From the NCBI RefSeq assembly GCF_024360925.2, contig NZ_CP113517.1:1860001-1924000 (forward strand): DNA of 64,000 nt, in the 5' to 3' direction. This DNA comes from Methylomonas rapida (GTDB lineage: Bacteria; Pseudomonadota; Gammaproteobacteria; Methylococcales; Methylomonadaceae). Under the pieces are notes generated by a model, which saw only the letters and a program-made list of their open reading frames with translations, did no database searches and was not told the origin of the DNA. This document shows positions 9,727 to 18,500 of the stretch, in pieces. Numbering within the stretch: position 1 is the first letter of the stretch; every line of letters begins with the position of its first letter. A program made the position numbers and the translations under genes.

Positions 9727-10602
9727 ATGATTAATCAAGTCTCAGCAATTATCGTGAACTTCAATGCTGGTATATTGCTTAGCGCTTGTGTTAATTCACT
9801 GTTAAATTGTGCGCATATTCAACAAGTTGTAGTTGTAGATAACGCATCGACTGATTCAAGTTTAGACGCTATTAGTCAACTATCGCGTGTCAATATTATT
9901 CGTAATTCTGTCAATATTGGATTTGCATCTGCTTGCAATATAGGTTTGAATCAAGTCGATTCTGAGCTTGTGTTGTTCTTCAATCCTGATTGTTCCTTGC
10001 CTTCTGGTTCTTTGGAAAGTCTCATTGACTGTTTGTATAGTGATGATGCGATTGGCATGGTCGGCGGCTTGCTGATAAACCCGGATGGTAGTGAACAGGC
10101 CGGTGGGCGACGATTAGTGCCAACACCCTGGCGTTCTTTTGTACGGGCATTTGGTTTGCATCGTTTAGAAACGCGATGGCCACGTTTGTTTTTTGATTTT
10201 GATCTGCATAAACACCCCTTGCCCGCAACCCCTATTGGAGTAGAAGCCATTTCTGGCGCCTGTATGTTGGTCAAACGCCAGGCAATTGAGAGTGTTGGTC
10301 TATGGGACGAAGGTTATTTCCTTCATTGTGAAGACCTGGACTGGTGCATGCGCTTTCGGCGAAAGGGTTGGAAGATTATGTTTGTTCCCACAGCAAAAAT
10401 TGTACATGAACAGGGTGCCTGTAGTCGGTCTAGACCCGTTTTTGTGGAGTGGCACAAGCACAAAGGCATGATGCGCTTTTATCGCAAATTTTTTCAGCAC
10501 CAGTACCCCGGTATTTTGATGTGGCTGGTGGCTTTGGGCGTTTGGTTTAGATTCGCGGCGGTGGCAAGCTATTACACATTTCGTCGCTTCTGGCATGGTT
10601 AG
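9727..10602 (+). CDS. GT2-family glycosyltransferase, WbbL-like
   Basis: This 291-residue protein has the GT2 start SAIIVNFNAGILLSACVNSL, the nucleotide site VVVDNASTDSS, NIGFASACNIGL, the DxD equivalent LFFNPDCSLP, and the catalytic region GYFLHCEDLDWCMRFRRKGW. The C-terminus ends in a hydrophobic segment and basic residues. It belongs to the WbbL/rhamnosyltransferase branch. Its stop overlaps the GTG start of the next gene (TAG at 10600-10602), so the two are coupled. The function is a cytoplasmic sugar transfer in polysaccharide assembly. Confidence 0.88.
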   Translation: MINQVSAIIVNFNAGILLSACVNSLLNCAHIQQVVVVDNASTDSSLDAISQLSRVNIIRNSVNIGFASACNIGLNQVDSELVLFFNPDCSLPSGSLESLIDCLYSDDAIGMVGGLLINPDGSEQAGGRRLVPTPWRSFVRAFGLHRLETRWPRLFFDFDLHKHPLPATPIGVEAISGACMLVKRQAIESVGLWDEGYFLHCEDLDWCMRFRRKGWKIMFVPTAKIVHEQGACSRSRPVFVEWHKHKGMMRFYRKFFQHQYPGILMWLVALGVWFRFAAVASYYTFRRFWHG

Positions 10603-11507
10603 TGATTCTGGATATGAATAATCTTGTTGGGGTATTGGGAGCAAGTAGCCATGTCGGGCAAGCCTTATTGCCCTTGTTGGCACGTGATGGTTTTGATGTT
10701 ATTGCTTTTTCGCGCCGGATTGGCCATGAAAACTCAGGCGATGGAGAATTCCTTGAGTTAGATGAAACCAAAGTAATCTGGCGAGCCATAAGCAGCATTG
10801 ATGCGGTATGTGCGGATCATAGCATTCCTTATTGGATTTCCCTTGCGCCGATACGAGTTTTACCGGCATATTTCGAGACATTTAAGGCTAGTGGCGCCAA
10901 GCGTATTGTGGCGTTATCGTCAACCAGTCGTTTTACCAAGCAAAATGCGTCAGATCCGCAGGATCAGGCATTGGCGCAGAGTTTTGTGGAATCGGAATTT
11001 GAATTACAAAACTGGGCGGAAAGGCATGGCGTCGAGTTTGTGATATTGCGCCCGACTTTGATTTATGGGCTGGGCAAGGATAAAAACATCTGTGAAATCA
11101 TACGCCTGATTCGAAAATTTGGCTTTTTTCCGTTATTGGGTGGAGCAAGCGGTCTGCGACAACCCGTTCATTGCTGCGATGTTGCTTTGGCTTGTCAGGC
11201 GGCCTTAATTTCTCCATCCGCCGTAAATAAGAGCTATAACCTCTCTGGCGGGGAAGTATTGAGCTATAGGGAAATGGTGGCGAGGGTTTTTCAGGTGTTA
11301 CAACGCAAGCCGCGCTTTTTTAACATGCCTGTCGGATTATTACGGGTCATGATGGTTTTGTTGAGTTTGATTCCACGCTACCGGAAATGGTCGTTTGCGA
11401 TGGTGGAGCGCATGAATCAGGATATGGTTTTCGATCACACCGAAGCGGAACGGGATTTGGGTTTCAAACCTAGAGGTTTTTCATTGTCGGCTGATGATTT
11501 GCCTTGA
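10602..11507 (+). CDS. NAD(P)-dependent epimerase/dehydratase-like SDR, atypical
   Basis: The protein (301 residues from GTG 10602; 297 from ATG 10614) has an extended-SDR Rossmann start GVLGASSHVGQALLPLL and the strand RIVALSSTSRF. It then has ESEFELQNWAERHGVEFVILRPTLIYGLG where typical family members carry the Tyr-x-x-x-Lys pair, so the usual catalytic tyrosine is not visible. It may act as a sugar-nucleotide reductase or epimerase with an altered site, or bind the nucleotide without catalysis. The start overlaps the GT2 gene. It closes the polysaccharide island before the insertion sequence. Confidence 0.75.
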   Translation: MILDMNNLVGVLGASSHVGQALLPLLARDGFDVIAFSRRIGHENSGDGEFLELDETKVIWRAISSIDAVCADHSIPYWISLAPIRVLPAYFETFKASGAKRIVALSSTSRFTKQNASDPQDQALAQSFVESEFELQNWAERHGVEFVILRPTLIYGLGKDKNICEIIRLIRKFGFFPLLGGASGLRQPVHCCDVALACQAALISPSAVNKSYNLSGGEVLSYREMVARVFQVLQRKPRFFNMPVGLLRVMMVLLSLIPRYRKWSFAMVERMNQDMVFDHTEAERDLGFKPRGFSLSADDLP

Positions 11508-11576
11508 CATGAGGATGATGTCGAGCAATTGAAAAATCGCGAAGGATATTGCCGCAAATAACATACCTGATTATTC

Positions 11577-11704
11577 CCTTAGGATTTGGTTGAGAATAAT
11601 TTCCCGCACTCCGGGATCATCGTTCCCATGCTCCGCCTCGTTCCCACGTCAGGAACAGCTTCTTACTTGCGCTCGGGCTTCGCATGGGTTCCCACGGAGG
11701 ACCG
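11577..11704. repeat. Repeat family C, copy 2, interrupted by the insertion sequence
   Basis: TTAGGATTTGG, GAGAATAATTTCCC, GCACTCCGGG and CATCGTTCCCATGCTCCGC match the other copies. The element continues to the palindromic arm GGTTCCCACGG at 11687-11697, which is completed only on the far side of the IS by CCGTGGGAACC at 13171-13181. The insertion therefore split a hairpin. Confidence 0.75.
11695..11704. repeat. Target-site duplication, left copy
   Basis: CGGAGGACCG lies immediately outside the left inverted repeat and is repeated identically at 13164-13173 just outside the right one. Confidence 0.9.
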
Positions 11705-13163
11705 CTCATCGTTATACACAAGTCCCTCAAAGACTAAACTACAAGGAGACACAGAAACAGGAGAAAGGCGATGAGCAACTGGGCCGAAGAAGAAGTGCAA
11801 ACTGCCAATTTGGAAGATCAACGTCTAAACAAGAGATTGGCCTTGCTATTGGAGCAATTGGGCGAGCATCCACAACTCAGTATTCCGGCGGCCTGCGGAG
11901 GCTGGAAGGAGACGATGGGAGCCTATCGCTTCTTCAATAACGCTAAGACGACATTCGAGAAGATACTGGCGCCGCATCGAGATGCCACGATCGAGCGCAT
12001 GAAGAGCAGCCCAATCGTGCTGCTGGCACAGGACACCACCGAGGACGATAAGAATATTTGCTTGGGGCCGAAGGGACTTGGCACAGTGAAAGACGTGGAG
12101 AAACACTTGCGCCGCCTGCATCCGACAGTTGCCTTTACGCCATCGCGTATTTGTTTGGGTGTCGTGAAAGCATCGTATTGGCCTCGAGAGATCCCAAGCC
12201 AAAGGAGTGAACGACTTCACAAAGGCGTAGACGAAAAAGAGAGTCGCCATTGGCTGGAAAGTTACCAGGACAGTTGCGCTTTACAGGCGCAAATGCCGGA
12301 CACCCTGCTGATCAATCTTGCCGACAGGGAGGGCGATATTTACGAGTGGTTTGCCGAATACCATGACTACGCACCTGCGGTACGGGCTCAATGGATCGTA
12401 CGTGCGGCGCAAAACCGAGTGTTGGCTTCGCCGGAGAACGGTACGAAATGCCTGTGGGCCGCCGTGGAGCAAGCTCCTGTATTGGGTTACTCTGAGGTGA
12501 ACGTCAAACCGCGACCGAACCGCACGGCGCGACTGGCGCATATCACGTTACGCGCCATTACAGTGACCCTCAAACCGCCTAAGCGGATAGGGTATCGGCT
12601 ACCGGAACTCACCATCAATGCGGTGCTGGCACGCGAAGATGCACCACCGTCTGGCGTGGAACGTTTGGAATGGCTATTGTTGACTAGCTTGCCGATCGAT
12701 TGTTTCGAACAGGCGGCAACGATCGTCATGTGGTACGCCGTGCGGTGGTGCATTGAAGTGTACTTCCATGTGCTCAAGAGCGGATGCCAGATTAAGCGAC
12801 TGCATCTGGAAACCGAGGACCGACTGCTACCTTGTTTAGCGTTGTACATGGTTATTGCCTGGCGGGTATTGTTCACGCTGATGTTGGGACGGACTACGCC
12901 GGACATGGATTGTGAAATTATCTTCGATCCACAGGAGTGGCGGGCTGCTTACATTGTGGTTAAGCTTTGCCCGCCGCCGCTTACGCCACCTCGCTTGGGC
13001 GAAGTGATTCTCTTGGTGGCGAGCTTGGGCGGTTATCTCGGACGCAAGCATGACGGGCCGCCGGGTGCCAAAGCCATGTGGATCGGACTGCAGCGTTTGC
13101 GCGATTTTGTCATTGCATTGGAAGCTCAGCAGGTTGTCGCACAGAGATGTGTATAACGATGAG
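11705..13163 (+). mobile_element. IS4-family (IS50/Tn5-group) insertion sequence, apparently complete
   Basis: The element is about 1.46 kb with 16-bp perfect terminal inverted repeats CTCATCGTTATACACA (11705-11720 and, reversed, 13148-13163). The left end continues to CTCATCGTTATACACAAGT, which matches the Tn5/IS50 outer end at 15 of 19 positions as I recall that sequence. It is flanked on both sides by the 10-bp direct repeat CGGAGGACCG (11695-11704 and 13164-13173), read as the target duplication. It encodes one intact transposase. The target was the centre of a GGTTCCCACGG/CCGTGGGAACC hairpin. Confidence 0.93.
11771..13156 (+). CDS. IS4/IS50-group DDE transposase
   Basis: The 461-residue protein is close in length to Tn5 transposase. 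Residues 3-75 form the Tn5-type DNA-binding region (NWAEEEVQTANLEDQRLNKR, then AYRFFNN). The three catalytic acids are visible: LLAQDTTE for the first Asp, NLADREGDIYEW for the second, and the YREK signature Y-x2-R-x3-E-x6-K in YAVRWCIEVYFHVLK for the Glu. The stop codon falls inside the right inverted repeat. A ribosome site GAGAAAGG precedes the ATG. The frame is unbroken and all motifs are present, so it looks functional. Confidence 0.95.
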   Translation: MSNWAEEEVQTANLEDQRLNKRLALLLEQLGEHPQLSIPAACGGWKETMGAYRFFNNAKTTFEKILAPHRDATIERMKSSPIVLLAQDTTEDDKNICLGPKGLGTVKDVEKHLRRLHPTVAFTPSRICLGVVKASYWPREIPSQRSERLHKGVDEKESRHWLESYQDSCALQAQMPDTLLINLADREGDIYEWFAEYHDYAPAVRAQWIVRAAQNRVLASPENGTKCLWAAVEQAPVLGYSEVNVKPRPNRTARLAHITLRAITVTLKPPKRIGYRLPELTINAVLAREDAPPSGVERLEWLLLTSLPIDCFEQAATIVMWYAVRWCIEVYFHVLKSGCQIKRLHLETEDRLLPCLALYMVIAWRVLFTLMLGRTTPDMDCEIIFDPQEWRAAYIVVKLCPPPLTPPRLGEVILLVASLGGYLGRKHDGPPGAKAMWIGLQRLRDFVIALEAQQVVAQRCV

Positions 13164-13173
13164 CGGAGGACCG
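13164..13173. repeat. Target-site duplication, right copy
   Basis: CGGAGGACCG directly after the right inverted repeat, identical to 11695-11704. Confidence 0.9.
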
Positions 13174-13219
13174 TGGGAACCAGAGTACGTTCCGGAACGG
13201 GTAAGTTATTTGTAATTAT

Positions 13220-13330
13220 ATCCTTAGGAGTGAACATCAAATAATCTATGCAAGTATTCGGCGTAGGTGTGGATTTATCCGCACGGTGCGAATGAATTTG
13301 CACCTACCATTGTTGAGCATATTTCTCACA
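13220..13330. repeat. Repeat family D, copy 1
   Basis: Order of blocks: CCTTAGGAGTGAACAT, AAATAATCTATGCAAGTATT, CGGCGTAGGTG, a central palindromic part, GCACCTACCATTG, and TTTCTCACAC. The same blocks recur at 15433-15545 and 53672-53763 in the other orientation. The central part has variable arms around GTGCGAATnnATTCGCAC. Confidence 0.8.
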
Positions 13331-13426
13331 CATTCCTTACTCCATCTCGTACACAAATATCGTCATGCATACCGGGAAGCGGCTATTCTCTCCCTACTCC
13401 GCATTTTGCTTCCTCGTCCTCCGTTG

Positions 13427-13560
13427 GGTGAGTCAAAACAGTTCCTTCTCTCTTTGGGAGAAGGCTAGGATGAGGGCAATAAATCAAATACTTACATTAA
13501 ACCCTCACCCCAACCCGCGAGGAGAGGGCTTTTACCTCCCGCAGAGTTGTTTACAACTCT
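13427..13560. repeat. MITE/BIME-like element with CCCTCACCCC arms
   Basis: GGGAGAAGGCTAGGATGAGGG-type sequence at about 13456-13476 is followed some 25 bases later by CCCTCACCCCAACCC and GAGGAGAGGG. Together they form imperfect inverted arms. This kind of motif is widely dispersed in proteobacterial genomes (recalled, not searched). Confidence 0.6.
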
Positions 13561-13577
13561 AAAAGCGCCCCTTCCAA

Positions 13578-15359
13578 TCAATAAACATCCCTGACGTAGC
13601 GCTTATCTTTTTTCAATTGATTGACGTACTCGGCGGCTTCGGTTGCGGATTTGTTGCCGTGGATGCGGATGACGTCGTGCAGGGCCTGGTCGACGTCCTT
13701 GGCCATCCGGTAGGCATCGCCGCAGACGAAGAAATAACCGCCTTCCTCCAACCAGGCATACAATTCGGCGCCGTGTTCCATCATTCTATCTTGCACATAG
13801 ATTTTTTCGGCCTGGTCGCGGGAAAAGGCCAGGTCAAGACGCGTCAATAAACCACTGGCTTGCATCGCTTCGATTTCTTCGCGGTAGATGAAATCCGTCG
13901 CCGCATTGCGGTCGCCGAAGAACAGCCAGTTTTTGCCCGAGGCATTGCGAGCCTCGCGTTCCTGCAAGAAGGCGCGGAACGGGGCGATACCGGTACCGGG
14001 GCCGACCATGATCATGGGCAGGCTGTCATCGCTGGGTACGCGGAAGTTGTTGTTGGGCGTGAAGAAAATTTTGACTTCGGTGTTTTCGTCGACCAAATCG
14101 GCCAGGTAAGTCGAGCAGACGCCTTTGTGCTGGCGGCCATGCGCGTCGTAACGCACGCTGGCAACCGTCAAATGCACGCTGTCCGGATATTTTTTACTGC
14201 TGGACGAAATCGAGTAGGCGCGATGTTGCAAGGGTTTCAGCAGACGCAAGAACTCGGCGGCGGAAAATTCCACTCCAGGGAATTGCTGCAACAAATCCAG
14301 GATGTCGCGGCCCCAGAGATAATCGCTCAACTTGTCCTTGTTGCCGTTATGCAGCAGGGCGTTCAGTTCCTGGTCGCCCGAACGGTTGGCGATTTCCTCG
14401 ATCAATTCCTTGCCAGGCAGCTTGATTTCAAAATGCGTGCGCAAGGCTTCGGACAGTTGCATCAATTCGCCGTTCACGGGTTCTTCTTCGTTGCCGCTGC
14501 AACCCAAGGCCTTTACGATGTCGGCCACCAGTTGCGGGCAGTTGGTTGGGACCACGCACATCGCGTCGCCAGCCTCGTAGCTCAGGTCGGAACCTGCAAT
14601 CGAGATTTCGTAATGACGGGTTTCCTTGGAGGAATTGGCCGCGGTCAGCAGATGGTTGACCAACATTTTTGCAGGGAAGGGGTTTTTACGGTTGTAAACC
14701 GATTTGGCCGCCGTGGGCACTTCGCTGTCGATCACGGAAACAGTCGCGGCGCCTTCGGCCATCAACGGAATTACCTCGCTGATCCATTTTTCGGCGGGCG
14801 CTTCAAAATCCACATCGCAATCGACGCGCTCGAATAGACGTTTCGCGCCCAACGTCTGCAAGCGGTTGTCCCAGTCTATGCCGGCTTGGCAGAACAAGTC
14901 ATAGCTGGTGTCGCCCAGGGCCAACACAGAATATTTGACGTTTTCCAGGCGAGGGGCCGCGTCGTCGCTAGCGGCTTCCCAGAGCATTTCGGCGTTGTCC
15001 GGCATGGCGCCTTCGCCGTAAGTGCTGGTAATGATCAATAGATATTCCATGGACGGCAATTGGCTGATTTCCACTTCGTCCATGCTTTTGACCACAGGAA
15101 TCAAGCCATGGCTTTTCGCGCGGTTGGCGGCATCGGTCGCCAGCGATTCGGAATTGCCGGTTTGGCTGCCGAACAGGATATGCAGCGTGCGGGCGTTTGA
15201 CGCATTGATGCTGCCCGCGCTGTGCAGCATATGGCTGTGCATGCCGGCAAAAAAGCCGTTCAGCCAGGCACGTTGAGTGTCACTGTAAGGTGCGTTTAAC
15301 GGGATAAAAGGTGTTTTCATTTCTTTACCAAATTGGGCCGTTTCAGTCGGCTTGGTCAT
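13578..15359 (-). CDS. cysJ: NADPH-sulfite reductase flavoprotein (alpha) subunit, CysJ-type diflavin reductase
   Basis: CysJ passes electrons from NADPH through FAD and FMN to the sirohaem subunit CysI, which reduces sulfite to sulfide. The 593 residues are close to the usual 599. A flavodoxin domain comes first (FGSQTGNSESLA near 60), then the FAD site RAYSISSS and GVCSTYLAD, the NADPH site VGPGTGIAPFRAFLQER, and the family-typical end RYVRDVY. ATG 15359 is the longest start; Met at residue 15 (MKTPFIPLN) is an alternative that aligns better with known N-termini. No cysI or cysH lies next to it. It is on the same strand as gltB, 186 bp downstream of it, with a repeat between. Confidence 0.9.
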   Translation of the reverse strand: MTKPTETAQFGKEMKTPFIPLNAPYSDTQRAWLNGFFAGMHSHMLHSAGSINASNARTLHILFGSQTGNSESLATDAANRAKSHGLIPVVKSMDEVEISQLPSMEYLLIITSTYGEGAMPDNAEMLWEAASDDAAPRLENVKYSVLALGDTSYDLFCQAGIDWDNRLQTLGAKRLFERVDCDVDFEAPAEKWISEVIPLMAEGAATVSVIDSEVPTAAKSVYNRKNPFPAKMLVNHLLTAANSSKETRHYEISIAGSDLSYEAGDAMCVVPTNCPQLVADIVKALGCSGNEEEPVNGELMQLSEALRTHFEIKLPGKELIEEIANRSGDQELNALLHNGNKDKLSDYLWGRDILDLLQQFPGVEFSAAEFLRLLKPLQHRAYSISSSSKKYPDSVHLTVASVRYDAHGRQHKGVCSTYLADLVDENTEVKIFFTPNNNFRVPSDDSLPMIMVGPGTGIAPFRAFLQEREARNASGKNWLFFGDRNAATDFIYREEIEAMQASGLLTRLDLAFSRDQAEKIYVQDRMMEHGAELYAWLEEGGYFFVCGDAYRMAKDVDQALHDVIRIHGNKSATEAAEYVNQLKKDKRYVRDVY

Positions 15360-15432
15360 TTTTATAAATCAACGTAGGCTGGGCGAGCTGTATAACCTGA
15401 AAGGTCCGCCGTACCCAGCCTATCCTGGTTAG

Positions 15433-15545
15433 GAGTCTGTAAGAAATAAGCTTGGCAATGGCAGGTGCGAATTCATTCTCACTGTGCGGTTAAATCCGCG
15501 CCTACACCGATACTTGCCTAGATTATTTCTTGTTCATGCCTTAGG
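15433..15545. repeat. Repeat family D, copy 2, between gltB and cysJ
   Basis: AAGAAATAAGCTTGGCAATG, GGTGCGAATTCATT, CGCGCCTACACCGATACTTG, CCTAGATTATTTCTTGTTC and GCCTTAGG match copies 1 and 3. It ends directly against the gltB stop codon at 15546. Confidence 0.75.
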
Positions 15546-18500
15546 TTACGCGGCCTGGTTTTCCAGCATATCCTTGACGATGGCCATGCTTTCCAGGCTG
15601 GCCAGGTTTTTATCGACGGATGGCACGCCGGCTAGCGCCTGACGATTGAGGTTGTCCTGTTCGATGATCCAGGCGGTCGAGCCGATGGAGTAAATGCTTT
15701 GTACGTCGCGCAGCATCAGCGTGGCCTTGTAGTCATCCAGACGTTTCGCCGCCATCAGGGTGGCAAGCTGTGCGTCGTCGTATTGGCTATAAGCCTCGCG
15801 GATGTTTTTGATCAAGGCGTCTTGCAATTTGCGCGGACGTTCCAGGATCAATTTACGCGCATGTTTGTCAACCAAGACTTCGCTGATCGGTTGGCCGGCT
15901 TTATTCAGCTGGTCCTTGGCGATTTGTTGCGCCTTGTCGATCACCGCATAACTGTTGATCAATTTCAGGGTCAGTTCGCCGTCGATATCGCCGTAACCTG
16001 GAATCGCGCCGTTGAACAGCGTCGTATTGGTCTGGTAGGCCTGTTTGATTTGCCCGATTTGTTTTTGCGCGAACGCTACCGACAGCTCTTCTATCATCGC
16101 CTTGCGGTCCATGGTCTGGCTCAGGAACTCGGCGGTTTGGGTTCTGTTTAGCCACAACGGCAGCGCGAATTTGAAATGCTGGCGCGCGTCCGACCAGTTT
16201 GACAAGATGGCCTTGGCTTTTTCCGAACCGGTGTACTCGATGTGCTGCTCCAGCATGTACAGGATGAACTGCTCATGCGCCGCGGCGACCTCGGTACCTT
16301 CGGTCAGGCTATGCATGCTGACCGAGGTTTTGTCGTACAGATTTTGCAAACGGTTGTCGGGATCATATTGGTAGGCATTGCCGCCGGACATGCCGGTGCA
16401 GAAGCCTTTGCCAAAGCCGCCCAGGTTCAGGACCGCGCCATTGATCATGTATTCGCAAGCGAAATCGCCGACACCTTCGACCACGGCCATCGCGCCGGAA
16501 TTGCGCACCGCGAAACGGTCGCCGGCTTCGCCGTTAATGAATGTTTTGCCGCCGGAGGCGCCGAACAAGGCAAAGTTGCCGATCAGCACGTTTTCGCCCG
16601 GCAGCTTGGAGCCGCCGCCCGGCGATTTGATGACGATGACGCCGCCGCAGGCGGTTTTGCCGACACCGTCGTTGCAGGTGCCGGTGTGCTCCATGCGGAT
16701 GCCGTCGTTGTTGAACGCCGCATAACTTTGACCGGCCGAACCGTGGGTGCGGACGATGATGGTGTCATCGGCCAGATAGCGGCGGCCATGCTGATTGGTG
16801 TAAACGATCTTGCTGGCAGCGGCTTGTTCGGCGCTCAGTTCGTATTGCAACAAGCGCTCCAAGTCGATCGCGGCTTGGCCGCCTACGGTTTTGTTGCGGT
16901 TGTTCAGTTTGAAATCGTCGCCTTCGATGATGACCTGTTTCTGGCCTTGCTCGAACAGGGCGGATTTGACCTTGGCGAAGATTTTATCGTCGATGCTGAA
17001 ATCCTTTTCCAGGTAAATCGGCTTTTCGATCTTGATTTCCTGGACTTCGGCCAACAGTTTTTGCAAATGAATCTGGCCCACCATGCTTGGATGGTTGATC
17101 AAATGCAGCAACTGGGTTTGGCCTCGAATCTCGCGCAAGCTGCCGTAGCCCCAGTCCGCCAGGATTTCCCGGACTTCGTGCGCCAGGTTCATGAAAAATT
17201 GTGCCAATACCCGTGGATCGCCCTTGAATTCTTCATGGGCGGTGGTCAAGCCGGCGGGGCAGCGGATGTTGCAGTTTTTCGCCATCACGCAGCGCAGCAT
17301 CATCAATGCGGTGGTGCCGAACTCGAAGGAGTCGCCGCCCAGAATTGCCGATTTGACGACGTCGACACCGTTTTGGTGTGCGGCGCTGCAACGCAGCACG
17401 ACCTTATCGCGCAAGCCGTTCGCAGCCAAGGCCTGATGGACTTCGGCGACGCCGATTTCCGGCGAACGGCCGGTGTTTTTCAGGCTGGTCACCGCCGCGG
17501 CGCCAGTACCGCCGGTGTTGCCGGCCACGTTGATGACGTCGGCGCCGGCTTTGGCCACGCCGACCGCAATCGTGCCTATACCTTCCGAAGATACCAGTTT
17601 GACCACGACCTTGACACGTGCGGCCTTGGCGTCGTGGATCAATTGGCCCAAATCCTCGATCGAGTAGGTGTCGTGGTGCGGCGGTGGACTGACCAGTTCC
17701 ACTTTCGGCGTGCCGCCGCGCAGTGCGGCGATTTCGACCGAAACTTTGGGCGCTGGCAGCTGACCGCCTTCGCCGGGTTTCGCACCCTGGCCGATTTTGA
17801 TTTCGATTTCCTCGATGGTCGGATCAGCCAGATAGCCAGCCCAAACGCCGAAACGGCCGGAGGCGAATTGTTTGATTTTGCTGGAACGCAGTGTGCCGAA
17901 ACGGCTGGAATGCTCGCCGCCTTCGCCGGAGTTGCTCTTGGCGCCGGCGATGTTGGTGCCCATCGCCACCGCTTCATGCGCTTCGGCCAACAGAGCACCG
18001 TGGCTCATCGCGCCGGAGGCGAATGCCGCGGTAATTTCATGCGCAGGCTGCACTTTGTCCAACGTGATACCGTTGCGCGCGGTAATGATATTGTTCAGGT
18101 AAAAGTACAGGATGCTGTCCGTGTCGTTGACGCGAACATTGATCACATCGTTTTCGACGGTCAAGCCAAAGTCGTGGCCGGCAAAGCGCGCTTTTAGGTG
18201 TTCGGCGAGTTGCTCCAGGCGCGACTTGGCGTTGTCGCGGCTGAAATGCAACGAAAATACCACGCCATTGGTTTTTTCGACCTGCAGGCCGCGCACCAGG
18301 AAATTATTGTTGCCGTATAGATTCTGACTGCCCAGCAAGCGATCGAAATCGGCTTTGCTGTTGGCGCTGCCGATGTCTACCGGAAATTCCATGACGTCGC
18401 GCAGCGCGGCGGGGCGATTGGCGCGTTCTTGCGCCAGATTTCGGGTAAAGCTGCGATAAGCCGGTGTGATGCCGAAGGCGTCGATTTGCTCCGGCGTGCG

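Larger units (their letters stand above)
13174..13577. other. Gene-free interval between the IS and cysJ, filled with repeats
   Basis: The interval contains the second half of the split hairpin, repeat family D copy 1 (13220-13330) and an imperfect inverted-repeat element of the CCCTCACCCC type (13427-13560). Short frames here are translated repeats. No gene is supported. Confidence 0.65.

Noticed and set aside
11687..13181. 34-bp extended inverted repeats GGTTCCCACGG... as the IS ends
   Set aside because: The outer 18 bases on each side include the 10-bp direct duplication and the arms of a pre-existing hairpin. The true ends are the CTCATCG starts at 11705 and 13163.
13286..13562. 60- and 65-codon ORFs between the IS and cysJ
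   Set aside because: They are composed of repeat family D and the CCCTCACCCC element.
13860..14837. 325-codon plus-strand ORF opposite cysJ
   Set aside because: Antisense frame to cysJ with no domain signal; product composition is typical of a codon-bias shadow.
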